A stretch of DNA of 64,000 nt from assembly GCA_910584055.1 (NCBI GenBank), contig CAJTZS010000004.1, positions 62,001 through 126,000 on the forward strand, given 5' to 3'. Origin of the DNA: an uncultured Muribaculaceae bacterium. Its GTDB lineage: Bacteria; Bacteroidota; Bacteroidia; Bacteroidales; Muribaculaceae. Below the pieces are notes generated by a model that saw nothing but the letters and a program-made list of their open reading frames with translations, had not been told where the DNA came from and searched no databases. Made by a program: the position numbers and the translations under genes. Below are positions 23,261-30,709 of this stretch, piece by piece. The stretch's first letter is position 1; each line of letters starts with the position of its first letter.

Positions 23261-23640
23261 ATACCTCCGGTGGTGGGGCACGGTCGGCACCGCCTCCCTT
23301 ATACCTTGCAGGTGGCTGACACGTTCCGTCAAGGACTTCACTCATACCTCCGGTGGTGAGCACCGCTCCCGATAGTCGCTGATACCTTGCAGGTGGCCGA
23401 CACGTTGCGCTGACCGCTTCACTCATACCTCCGGTGGTGCACCGCTCCCGATGGTCGCTATTACCTTGCAGGTGGCTGACTCGTTGCGCTGACCGCTTCA
23501 CTTATACCTCCGGTGGTGAGCACCGCTCCCAATGGTCGCTGATACCTTGCAGGTGGCCGAACACGTTCCGCTGACCGCTTCACTTATACCTCCGGTGGTG
23601 CACCGCTCCCGATGGTCGCTATTACCTTGCAGGTGGCTGT
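23261..23640 (+). repeat. Tandem array, five units of about 81 bp
   Basis: The start ATACCTCCGGTGGTG recurs at about 23261, 23344, 23424, 23503 and 23585 (steps 83, 80, 79, 82). Each unit also holds TACCTTGCAGGTGGC, where ACCT-TGC-AGGT is a small hairpin, and, in later units, GTTGCGCTGACCGCTTCACT. Steps are not multiples of three, so it is unlikely to be coding. It fills the gap between the cargo and late genes. Confidence 0.9.
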
Positions 23641-23665
23641 CTTTTCTGCGGTCATACCACAAAGG

Positions 23666-23673
23666 TAACTTTG
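23666..23673 (+). promoter_or_regulatory. Late-operon -7 box inside a palindrome
   Basis: CCACAAAGGTAACTTTGTGG is a 20-base palindrome that includes TAACTTTG forward and CAAAGGTA (a -7-like box leftward). The ATG at 23678 lies 4 bases after the forward box, so the transcript would be leaderless. Confidence 0.6.
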
Positions 23674-23677
23674 TGGC

Positions 23678-24790
23678 ATGGCTCATCGAATTATATATAA
23701 GCCTCAGGGCATTATACTTTCTTCGGCTATCGGCAATATCGGTGTCGATGTCGATGGCTCGTATGTGGACGTGACGCTGACCGCTCCCGGTGGCATCGCA
23801 GTCCTGACGGAGCGTTACTATGCTTACGCAGGGCAGGTAACGCTCTATGACCTCGCTTCTCTCATCGAGGCAGAGATGCGCACGTCGGGTTATTCAACCG
23901 CTGACTTCACGCTCTCTGTGTTCACCGATAATCCCGGTAACAAGGGCGATTCATGTGTGCTCCACGTCATGTACTGCGACCGATTTTCGGTCTGTACCGA
24001 CGTGCCGAAATTCCTCAAAGAGAATTTCCTGACTACTTTCTCCATGCGCCGTGTCGCCACCGGCTCCACGGTGTCGCTTTTCTTCTACTCCGAAAAGAAC
24101 GAGAGTGTCGCTTACACCATCGCCCACACGTTCCGAAAGACCGGCTCCGATGCCGTCTATCGTCATTCCTATACCGTTGACAGCGGCAAGACTGCCGCTT
24201 CGCCAGGTGTTGTTCAGCTCAATATCTCGCTGAACTCCATCGCCGCTGACGCAGCTTCTTTCGCCACCGCAAGGCTCGGCGAAATCTCGCTGCTCTCATT
24301 CACTGTCTGTTGCGGTCAGCGGTCAATCTCAGTTTTCGTTGACCCCATTCTCAGCGACCGCAACACGTTCATGTTCCGCAACTGCTTCAACGTGTGGGAC
24401 TCGGCAACTTTGCCTGTCGTGACCAAGGCAAAGACCGATGTAGAACGCTCGACTGCCATTATAAACGGTAAGTCTCGCTTCTACAACCAGTCCACAGCCA
24501 AGACTTTCGAGGTCGAGGCCGGACCACTCACTTCTGACGAAGCGGAGTGGATCGACCAACTCTTTTCGTCATACGAGGTATTCCGAATCGAGCCTAACGA
24601 GGTCGATAGCTACGACCCTCTCATTCTTACGCCGGTTCTCATCACCGACTGCACCTGCGAGGTTCAGGACGGCGACGAGAAACTTAACACAGTTAAGTTC
24701 ACGTGGCGATACGAAGACAACCGTCCTTTGGTACGTTTGTCCGCATCGCCCGGCATATTCTCAACTCCATACAACATAGTCTATTCGTAA
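23678..24790 (+). CDS. Phage structural protein, probably tail/baseplate-type
   Basis: A 370-residue protein of predicted beta structure, opening MAHRIIYKPQGIILSSAIGN. The C-terminal part (SKT-like strands, LTSDEAEWIDQLFSSYEVFR and TVKFTWRYEDNRP) looks like the end of a distal-tail or baseplate protein that meets a neighbour. It is the first gene of the late operon, read from the promoter at 23666. The next gene starts 3 bases after it. The assignment rests on position and general character rather than a specific motif. Confidence 0.55.
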   Translation: MAHRIIYKPQGIILSSAIGNIGVDVDGSYVDVTLTAPGGIAVLTERYYAYAGQVTLYDLASLIEAEMRTSGYSTADFTLSVFTDNPGNKGDSCVLHVMYCDRFSVCTDVPKFLKENFLTTFSMRRVATGSTVSLFFYSEKNESVAYTIAHTFRKTGSDAVYRHSYTVDSGKTAASPGVVQLNISLNSIAADAASFATARLGEISLLSFTVCCGQRSISVFVDPILSDRNTFMFRNCFNVWDSATLPVVTKAKTDVERSTAIINGKSRFYNQSTAKTFEVEAGPLTSDEAEWIDQLFSSYEVFRIEPNEVDSYDPLILTPVLITDCTCEVQDGDEKLNTVKFTWRYEDNRPLVRLSASPGIFSTPYNIVYS

Positions 24791-24793
24791 CCA

Positions 24794-25027
24794 ATGGCTC
24801 GCTCGATACACATATCCACCGCTCGCACAATGCTCAACAGCGGCGACCCTGTCGATATTTCCGTGTGGAAATCCGACGGCTCTATCCTCGAACTCCGTAA
24901 CTGCATCTCTCTGCGATACAGTTTCTACGGTGGCTGGAGGAACGTAAAGATACTTTCCTCCGCCGAGTGCCGCAAAATTCGCGACTGCTGCATCTTCCGC
25001 GTAAACGACCTTGAAGTTTTCCTTTAA
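24794..25027 (+). CDS. Small phage protein, 77 residues
   Basis: A short beta-rich protein (ARTMLNSGDPVDISVWKSDG, then LRYSFYGGWRNVKILSSAEC). It is packed between the structural protein and the portal-like gene, so it probably belongs to the virion or its assembly. No family recognised. Confidence 0.6.
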   Translation: MARSIHISTARTMLNSGDPVDISVWKSDGSILELRNCISLRYSFYGGWRNVKILSSAECRKIRDCCIFRVNDLEVFL

Positions 25028-25045
25028 CGATCAATCCATTTCGCT

Positions 25046-26398
25046 ATGACTGATATAGACTTTCTCAATTTTAACTCCGTCGAGAACGTGCCCGGCTATG
25101 AAGCCCGTGCAGCGTTCACTGTCAACTCGGCCACAATTTTCCGTGAGGAAGTTGACATTGTGCCTACCATCGTTGACGAAAATCTATCTTATATTCCCTG
25201 GGGCGGCGACAACCAAATGCCGTTCAAAATCATCGAGCACATCGAGAAGGACGAAACCCTCGCCACTTGTCAGATATTCAACGCCGAGGTCTGCTATGGC
25301 TCCGGCTTGCGGTATGATACCTGCGTCGCCTCCGCCAAGGTCAAGAATGAAGTCGAGGACTTCCTTCTCGACAACGACCTTGCGGCTTATTTCCTCGGCG
25401 TCAGTCAGGACTTCAAGCACTTCGGCTTCGCCGTGTCTGTGCTTATCCTCAATGAAGACGGCACGAAAATCGTGCGCCTTCTGAGGAAAGAAGCCTGTTA
25501 CTGCCGTTTTGCCCCGGCTGACGCAGAGGGCAAAATACCCTCGGTTCTATATGCCAACTGGCGTAAGTGCGTCTCGTCGCGGGCCGATATTGAGGTCATT
25601 GACCTTCTCGACCCGTCCGCGCCTTGGCGAGATCTGCAAGGCAAGCTCGCCAAGTCATCGCCCTTGGGCGCTTCGTCCACGAAGAACACACGTTGCCGAA
25701 AGTTCGCCATCGTGTCGCGCATCCCGACGGTAGACTCCACTTATTACCCCATACCTTACTACGCTGCGCTCTTTAAGGGTAAGTGGTACAACATCAAGCA
25801 ACTTATCGGAATTGCCAAAGAAGCGAAGCTCCGCAATTCCGCTCCCATCAAATACCACATCGAGGTCGGCGCGAAATATTGGGAGTCAATATTCCGTGCC
25901 GAGGGCATCACCGACCGCCGAAAGCAACAGGAACGCATCGTCGAGGAAAAGCAGTCTATCCTCGACTTCCTTACCGGTGCTGAGAACAGCGGCAAAGCCT
26001 GGTTCTCGACGTTCTACGTCACGCCAGACGGCAAGGAACAGCACGACGTGGTAATCCACAAGATTGACGACTCAAAGGAGGGCGGCGACTGGGAGACCGA
26101 CATTCAGGAAGCAATCAACATGATATGCTTTACTATGCGAGTGCATAGTAATCTTGTCGGCTCTGTGCCGGGCAAGGCGCAGTCTAACAACAGCGGCTCG
26201 GACAAGCGCGAGCTTTACACCATAGCCCAAGCCCTCCAAAAGCCGTATCACGACCTGCTCTTTACCGTCCACCGTATCATAATCCGGATGAACGGATGGG
26301 AGAACGTCACGGTAGACGTGCCGTTCATTCAGCTTACCACATTAGACGAACATAAAGACGCCAAACAAGTTACCGCCAATGAAACTGATAACAACTGA
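25046..26398 (+). CDS. Portal-like phage protein
   Basis: A 450-residue protein. After a short N-terminal arm it has LSYIPWGGDNQMPFKIIEHI, EVCYGSGLRYDT and FLGVSQDFKHFGFAVSVLIL, then IPYYAALFKGKWYNIKQLIG, and ends with a helical stretch. This is the general pattern of portal proteins in Bacteroidales phages: an exposed N-term, an alpha/beta body and a long helix near the C-term. If correct it forms the ring through which DNA enters the head. The next gene overlaps by 20 bases. Confidence 0.6.
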   Translation: MTDIDFLNFNSVENVPGYEARAAFTVNSATIFREEVDIVPTIVDENLSYIPWGGDNQMPFKIIEHIEKDETLATCQIFNAEVCYGSGLRYDTCVASAKVKNEVEDFLLDNDLAAYFLGVSQDFKHFGFAVSVLILNEDGTKIVRLLRKEACYCRFAPADAEGKIPSVLYANWRKCVSSRADIEVIDLLDPSAPWRDLQGKLAKSSPLGASSTKNTRCRKFAIVSRIPTVDSTYYPIPYYAALFKGKWYNIKQLIGIAKEAKLRNSAPIKYHIEVGAKYWESIFRAEGITDRRKQQERIVEEKQSILDFLTGAENSGKAWFSTFYVTPDGKEQHDVVIHKIDDSKEGGDWETDIQEAINMICFTMRVHSNLVGSVPGKAQSNNSGSDKRELYTIAQALQKPYHDLLFTVHRIIIRMNGWENVTVDVPFIQLTTLDEHKDAKQVTANETDNN

Positions 26399-27215
26399 CG
26401 AGCAGTTGCGCTCTCATCTTCCCAACATCATCGCCTCGGTAAAGGGCGAGGTGCCCTTTATCGAAAGGCTCGCGCTCTTTCTCGACCTCGCCGAGGACTG
26501 GGTCAAAACTACTTTCACCAGTGAAAGCACGTTTAACACCATCTGCGGCTATACCGACAGCAACAATATCAAGATATTGTGCTCGCGGCTCGTTGTTGCC
26601 GACGCTCTGCGCCGTGCAATTCCATCGCTCGACATTGTGCTTACGCCCAATGGTTTCGGTGTAGTCAACACCTCAAACCTCGCTCCGGCATCGAAGCCGC
26701 GTGTCGATAGGCTCGTCGGCTCCATGCTCGCCCATCGCGACGATTGCATCGCCGCGCTCTTGCCCGAAATTGTCGGGGCAAGCAAATGGCTCGCATCGGC
26801 ACAAGCCGAGTTCTTCAGCGCAACACTTTTCCCCGACCTCGGCATCTGCGATGCTGTCGGGGGAGCCACCGGCTCCCGTTGGGAAAAGTATCTGGAACTC
26901 CGCTCACAAGTCATAGACCTTGAAGCGTCGTTGGCCGAAGAATGGTTTTCGCCCGAATTGATGTCAGCGCTCCGCTCCGAAAATCTGCGCGGAGATCTGA
27001 CCGAAAAGCGGAATGAGATTGTCAAGCAGGTAAAAGCACAGGTCGTGGGCTACCTGCGGTCGGGGTCGTTCAATTCGCGTAGGCTCGCGGATATTGTGAA
27101 TTATATCCGGCTTAACCCCGAATATTTCAGCGAATGGCATAAATCGGAAACCGCGAAGTTGTTTGCCCCGCCGGTGTTCAGGAACGAAAAGAAAGCCTCC
27201 GGCTATTTCTTTTAG
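26379..27215 (+). CDS. DUF6712-like phage protein
   Basis: A 278-residue, mainly helical protein (begins MKLITTDEQLRSHLPNIIAS; later RVDRLVGSMLAHRDDCIAAL and FFSATLFPDLGICDAVG). It resembles a protein often found after the portal gene in Bacteroidales phages (DUF6712); the match is from memory of the family. It is probably a head-tail joining or virion protein. It overlaps the portal-like gene by 20 bases and is followed by a 275-base gap carrying leader L copy 4. Confidence 0.55.
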   Translation: MKLITTDEQLRSHLPNIIASVKGEVPFIERLALFLDLAEDWVKTTFTSESTFNTICGYTDSNNIKILCSRLVVADALRRAIPSLDIVLTPNGFGVVNTSNLAPASKPRVDRLVGSMLAHRDDCIAALLPEIVGASKWLASAQAEFFSATLFPDLGICDAVGGATGSRWEKYLELRSQVIDLEASLAEEWFSPELMSALRSENLRGDLTEKRNEIVKQVKAQVVGYLRSGSFNSRRLADIVNYIRLNPEYFSEWHKSETAKLFAPPVFRNEKKASGYFF

Positions 27216-27316
27216 GGGTGTCGGTTCATTTCAGCAGTCGGAGAGGCGAAGCCGCATGGGGCATCTGTCGGTCATACCGAATTGGAGTTATAGCACGAGG
27301 CACTGATTTTCCTTTG

Positions 27317-27324
27317 CAAAGTTA
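27317..27324 (-). promoter_or_regulatory. Leftward promoter-like box
   Basis: Minus strand TAACTTTG, directed back toward the 26379-27215 gene. It lies 167 bases before the ATG of the next leader-L gene, as in the other modules. Confidence 0.35.
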
Positions 27325-27438
27325 GGTCGCCAACTCACCGCTCACTAAATACAGGTGTGCGCTCCGCGTTTCCTCGGTTTTCGGTGCCCTGCAAACACGA
27401 GATAAATATTTGTTCGGGTTCAAACAGCTTCCCACTTG

Positions 27439-27490
27439 ATTGCACGTAAAATCTAAAGTGCTTCGGCACATAACTCTAAATCAATTCGTT
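27439..27490 (+). promoter_or_regulatory. Leader motif L, copy 4
   Basis: ATTGCACGTAAAATCTAAA, hairpin GTGC-TTCG-GCAC (27458-27469), spacer of 21 bases to the ATG. UUCG is a very stable tetraloop. The stem differs from the other three copies but pairs fully. Confidence 0.65.
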
Positions 27491-27733
27491 ATGATACAAC
27501 CCGACAAACGCCCCGTACAGAGCGACTTCGCAAACATCTCCGACTACTCGCAGAAATGCCCCGACGGAGCAAGAAAGTTCTTCGCTTTCGTTCACTTCAC
27601 CGATGACTCGACTTGTCTCTGGTCAAACATCTTCACTCGCAATCGCTCATTCGCCACAATGCTTGTGATAGAAAAATTCGGCGACTGCCTCGAATACATC
27701 AGCAGCATCAATATCCACGAATCGGAATATTGA
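27491..27733 (+). CDS. Hypothetical protein, 80 residues
   Basis: A small soluble protein (MIQPDKRPVQSDFANISDYS, then ARKFFAFVHFTDDSTCLWSN). The ATG at 27491 was chosen because it follows leader L; an upstream frame extension would run through the hairpin. It interrupts the structural genes and is followed by a good terminator, so it is an independent unit. Confidence 0.6.
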   Translation: MIQPDKRPVQSDFANISDYSQKCPDGARKFFAFVHFTDDSTCLWSNIFTRNRSFATMLVIEKFGDCLEYISSINIHESEY

Positions 27734-27752
27734 ACGACCCGACCCACCTACG

Positions 27753-27775
27753 GCGGCTCCTTCGGGAGCTGCTTT
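27753..27775 (+). terminator. Intrinsic terminator-like hairpin
   Basis: GCGGCTCC-TTCG-GGAGCTGC followed by TTT, 20 bases after the stop of the 80-residue gene. Confidence 0.6.
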
Positions 27776-27812
27776 CGCTGTGCTTTTACTTGTCAATCTC
27801 ACAGATTATTAC

Positions 27813-27820
27813 TAATTTTG
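27813..27820 (+). promoter_or_regulatory. Promoter -7 box for 27840-28055
   Basis: TAATTTTG with TTG 20 bases upstream (27790-27792), close to the Bacteroidetes consensus. The ATG follows after 19 bases. Confidence 0.6.
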
Positions 27821-27839
27821 CGAGCAAAATAACATAACT

Positions 27840-28055
27840 ATGTCAGCAAAAACAAAAAGAAATATCTCACTCGCGATGGTTATCCTCGGAGTGATTGCCT
27901 TGATTGGCCTTGCCATTAGTCGCGCTTTCTTCGATGCACCGCATGATACTTGGCAGTACATCGCCGCGCCTTTATGTATCTGCTTTTTCGGCATCCTATA
28001 CCGAAATTACAGCCAAGCCGTCAAGGAAGAAGAGAAATACGGCCCTACGAAGTAG
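27840..28055 (+). CDS. Small membrane protein, 71 residues
   Basis: Two hydrophobic segments (about residues 10-28, ISLAMVILGVIALIGLAI, and 41-57, IAAPLCICFFGILY), a charged N-terminus (MSAKTKRN) and a charged tail (EEEKYGPTK). It has its own promoter. It could be a small regulator of lysis or superinfection; unlike a typical holin it lies apart from the lysis genes at 32.2-33.5 kb. Function unknown. Confidence 0.55.
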   Translation: MSAKTKRNISLAMVILGVIALIGLAISRAFFDAPHDTWQYIAAPLCICFFGILYRNYSQAVKEEEKYGPTK

Positions 28056-28080
28056 CCCTTTTTCTGTCTTTTCCCCATAG

Positions 28081-28119
28081 AGTGCTTGAACGTACTTTTG
28101 CACAGTACGATCAAGCACT
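28081..28119 (+). promoter_or_regulatory. Inverted repeat overlapping a promoter box
   Basis: AGTGCTTGA/TCAAGCACT with inner CGTAC/GTACG, followed by TTTTTCT. The loop contains TACTTTTG, a possible -7 box. It could be a terminator for the upstream gene, an operator, or both, 6 bases before the ATG at 28126. Confidence 0.6.
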
Positions 28120-28125
28120 TTTTCT

Positions 28126-28869
28126 ATGCAGACAATCTCAATCAACTTCATCGTGCCGCAAGGCTGGCACGAGCTTTCCGATAAACAGCTCCGCTACGTT
28201 TATCAGCTTCTCGCCAACGAGTTCGCTACAGACGAGGTCAAGACCCTTTGCTTGCTCCAATGGAGCGGCACAAAGGTAATCGGTCGCCAAGACAGCGGGG
28301 CTTACCTTCTCAAAAAAGGAAAGATCCTTTTTGAGGTTACGCCCCTGACCCTCGCCGAGCTGCTGCCGCATCTCGAATGGCTCGGCTCTCTGCCGACCGT
28401 TCCGGTGCGCATCTCCAAAATCAATCGCCAACACGCTCTCCCGGCTGACTTCTCCGAAGTGCCGTTTGAGACGTTCATCATCTGCGATAACCTCTATCAA
28501 GGTTATCTCCAGACGCAGAATGATGAACTGCTCGACCAACTCGGCGCTACGCTCTATGGCAAGTCTATGACTTTCAAGCCATACGAGCGCATAAACATCT
28601 TCTACTGGTTCGCCGCGCTCAAAGATACCTTCTCGCGCAAATACCCGGATTTCTTTCAGCCGATAGATGCCGCCTCCGGCGGCAATCTGCTCGGCTCGTC
28701 AGCTTCATCGGTCGAGGACGCGATGAACGCCCAAATCCGTGCGCTCACCAAGGGCGATGTTACCAAGGAGGCCGAAGTTCTCGCTCTCGATACGCACCGC
28801 GCCCTCACGGAGCTTAACGCCCAGGCTCGCGAATACAAGGAGTTGAACGCTAAAGCCGCCTCCAAATGA
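28126..28869 (+). CDS. Phage protein, possible tail-assembly type
   Basis: A 247-residue protein (ISINFIVPQGWHELSDKQLRY, then PLTLAELLPHLEWLGSLP). The C-terminal third is helical and charged (VEDAMNAQIRALTKGDVTKE). The opening pattern ('P..W.ELS..QL.y.y.ll') is common in small Bacteroidales phage proteins near tail genes. I infer an assembly or chaperone role. It overlaps the next gene by 4 bases (ATGA), so translation is coupled. Confidence 0.5.
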   Translation: MQTISINFIVPQGWHELSDKQLRYVYQLLANEFATDEVKTLCLLQWSGTKVIGRQDSGAYLLKKGKILFEVTPLTLAELLPHLEWLGSLPTVPVRISKINRQHALPADFSEVPFETFIICDNLYQGYLQTQNDELLDQLGATLYGKSMTFKPYERINIFYWFAALKDTFSRKYPDFFQPIDAASGGNLLGSSASSVEDAMNAQIRALTKGDVTKEAEVLALDTHRALTELNAQAREYKELNAKAASK

Positions 28870-29366
28870 CAGCACAGTTGAATGGTCGTTGGGACGCATC
28901 GAAGTTCTTTGAACATCTTTGCGCCACCAACCGCCTCGCCCGGCAAGAAGGTTTTACCTTCTGCCGAGTGTCGGGGCTTGACGGCTTCGAGGAAGCGGTC
29001 AACGAGGCGCAGACCCAAACCGCCTTCGTCTGCGTCAGCGATATAGCCGACGGCTATACCGAGTTGAACAACACGCCGCGCACCCGCCGCATCAAAACGG
29101 TGTTTTTCGCTATGCGCCACGCCGCCGAGGATATGGCGGCTCGCGCCGAGTGCATGGAAATAATGCGTGAATTGTTCCGACAATTCATGTCGCGACTTCT
29201 CCCTGAAAAGGTCAGGTTAGAGCAGAACTGTATCTACCTTGACCCACGAATATCGTTCAACGAGATTGACCGATATTTTTTCAACGGGGCCGCCGGAGCT
29301 TATTTCCAAATCGCAGTCGATGTGTTCACCGATTTAAGATACAATCCTGATGAGTGGAGCGAATGA
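28866..29366 (+). CDS. Phage protein, possible tail completion type
   Basis: A 166-residue alpha/beta protein (FFEHLCATNRLARQEGFTFC, then RRIKTVFFAMRHAAEDMAAR and ISFNEIDRYFFNGAAGAYFQ). The position between the 28126 gene and the gp10-like gene suggests a connector or tail-terminator role. No specific motif. It overlaps both neighbours, so the three genes form one translation unit. Confidence 0.5.
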   Translation: MTAQLNGRWDASKFFEHLCATNRLARQEGFTFCRVSGLDGFEEAVNEAQTQTAFVCVSDIADGYTELNNTPRTRRIKTVFFAMRHAAEDMAARAECMEIMRELFRQFMSRLLPEKVRLEQNCIYLDPRISFNEIDRYFFNGAAGAYFQIAVDVFTDLRYNPDEWSE

Positions 29367-29784
29367 TAAGGAGCAACTTGAAGCCCGACGTAAATACGTC
29401 CGCGCGTTCAACAGCACAATGGTAAAAATATGGCGCGAGCAGATCTCGCTCCTTGGTGTCGTTGACACAGGAGCGCTTTACCGCTCAACCGTCGGTGTGT
29501 CGCTGACTGCCGACGGCAAGTTCATCGACATAACGCTTTCGCAAGCGTTCAACACCTACGGTCTGTTCGTCGACTATGGCACAGGGCGCAATACTCCGCG
29601 AGGCAACCCCGGCGACATTGGCAAAGCCAACGGTCGCAAGCGTAAACGCTGGTTCTCGCGCAAGTATTTCGCATCGGTAATGAACATTCAGGAGTTCTAC
29701 GCAGACTCCCTCGGCCAGGAGTTCTGCCGTGCCATATCCAACGCCCTCAATCCCGACATTATGCGCCGGGCTGTAACTTTATAG
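29350..29784 (+). CDS. HK97 gp10-like head-tail connector/tail protein
   Basis: A 144-residue protein. VDTGALYRSTVGVSL and FVDYGTGRNT match the gp10-type pattern, where 'TG.L..S' and 'yG..vEyGT..' recur. Family members sit at the head-tail joint. It overlaps the previous gene by 17 bases and is followed by a strong terminator. Confidence 0.6.
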   Translation: MSGANDKEQLEARRKYVRAFNSTMVKIWREQISLLGVVDTGALYRSTVGVSLTADGKFIDITLSQAFNTYGLFVDYGTGRNTPRGNPGDIGKANGRKRKRWFSRKYFASVMNIQEFYADSLGQEFCRAISNALNPDIMRRAVTL

Positions 29785-29847
29785 CCGTTTCGATTGTTAT
29801 AAATCTACACTAACGAAGCCTCTGGACTACTCAATAGGCAGACATAC

Positions 29848-29933
29848 GAGGAAAGGCATATTTGAAGAAGGAGCCTAAAATTGCAAGATTTTAGACTTTC
29901 CCTGCGAAAATGTGGAAGCCTTTCCTCTTTTTT
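29848..29933 (+). terminator. Branched terminator after the connector genes
   Basis: Outer stem GAGGAAAGGC/GCCTTTCCTC followed by TTTTTT, with an internal hairpin CCTAAAAT-TGCA-AGATTTTAG. The outer loop of about 66 bases is much larger than in a simple terminator. It separates the plus-strand genes from the convergent minus-strand gene. Confidence 0.7.
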
Positions 29934-29949
29934 ATGCCCTCGCTATGAG

Positions 29950-30630
29950 TCATTTCTTGATTTTAAGATAAGCATAGAGAAGCCAATCTCTGAACAAGTC
30001 GAGATTTACTTCTCCCATACAGGCCCAATGCTCGTATCGGTTTAAGAACAAACCGATAAGCGACCTTGGTACATGATATTTCTCGGCAATATCATCAAAA
30101 TGATTGCCGACTTCATGCCGGAACATCTTTGCATTTTCATAACTCGTCGAAAGTTGTTCAACCCAACAACTTTCGTAGTACCATTTCATTTGATCTTCGG
30201 TTCCATCATAAGGATTCACTTGCTCACCCTTATAATATCGGCACATCGGAATCAATTTTTTCTTGCGTCGTTCAAATCTGCGCTGAAAATTAGTCGGCCT
30301 CGATTCATAGGTTCTAAAGAACCATTTGACAAATTCTTCGGCCTCACTGTATGCACCGCCCCAATGCCTCCATCTGTTATACAACAGGGCAATCAGAGTC
30401 CGGGGCGTTGATGAATCAGCAAACTTTGATAAAATGCCCAATCGGGTCATTTCATCAATCTCCATATCCCAATTATCTTGATACATACGCTCAACCCAAA
30501 GTTGCTCGTAATGCCAAAACGAGGCAGGGTTTTCAACCGTAAAGGTTTCAAACTTCTTTTCGGGAAATTCCTTCTCGCCGTCATAGAACCGGCATCGAAG
30601 TATTCTGCTGTGTTCATCTTCCTGTTTCAT
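29950..30630 (-). CDS. Two-repeat moron protein on the opposite strand
   Basis: A 226-residue soluble protein made of two similar halves. Half one has RCRFYDGEKEFP, FWHYEQLWVERMY and PRTLIALLYNRWRHWGG then EEFVKWFF. Half two has MCRYYKGEQVNP, KWYYESCWVEQLS and PRSLIGLFLNRYEHWAC then DLFRDWLL. It lies against the direction of the late operon with its own leaderless promoter, the mark of a moron expressed from the prophage. Family unknown; a protective role for the lysogen is inferred. Confidence 0.7.
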   Translation of the reverse strand: MKQEDEHSRILRCRFYDGEKEFPEKKFETFTVENPASFWHYEQLWVERMYQDNWDMEIDEMTRLGILSKFADSSTPRTLIALLYNRWRHWGGAYSEAEEFVKWFFRTYESRPTNFQRRFERRKKKLIPMCRYYKGEQVNPYDGTEDQMKWYYESCWVEQLSTSYENAKMFRHEVGNHFDDIAEKYHVPRSLIGLFLNRYEHWACMGEVNLDLFRDWLLYAYLKIKK

Positions 30631-30634
30631 ACCA

Positions 30635-30642
30635 CAAAATTA
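30635..30642 (-). promoter_or_regulatory. -7 box of the moron, leaderless start
   Basis: The minus strand reads TAATTTTG TGGT ATG. The four-base gap and the TGG are the same as in the late-operon promoter at 23666. Confidence 0.6.
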
Positions 30643-30681
30643 CGAATTTTTTCTGTCTTTTCAGACGCTGAATCATAGCCA

Positions 30682-30689
30682 TAACTTTG
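30682..30689 (+). promoter_or_regulatory. Promoter -7 box for the tail-fibre gene
   Basis: TAACTTTG, 20 bases before the ATG at 30710. It lies back to back with the moron promoter; the two boxes are 40 bases apart and diverge. Confidence 0.55.
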
Positions 30690-30709
30690 CTGTATAAATC
30701 AGCATCGCT

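Noticed and set aside
23261..23640. Tandem array as a CRISPR
   Set aside because: Units have no alternating constant repeat and unique spacer; nearly the whole 81 bases are repeated, and no cas gene is nearby.
23259..23686. Minus-strand frames with repeated peptides across the tandem array
   Set aside because: Repeat steps of 79-83 bases do not keep the frame and no single frame spans the array.
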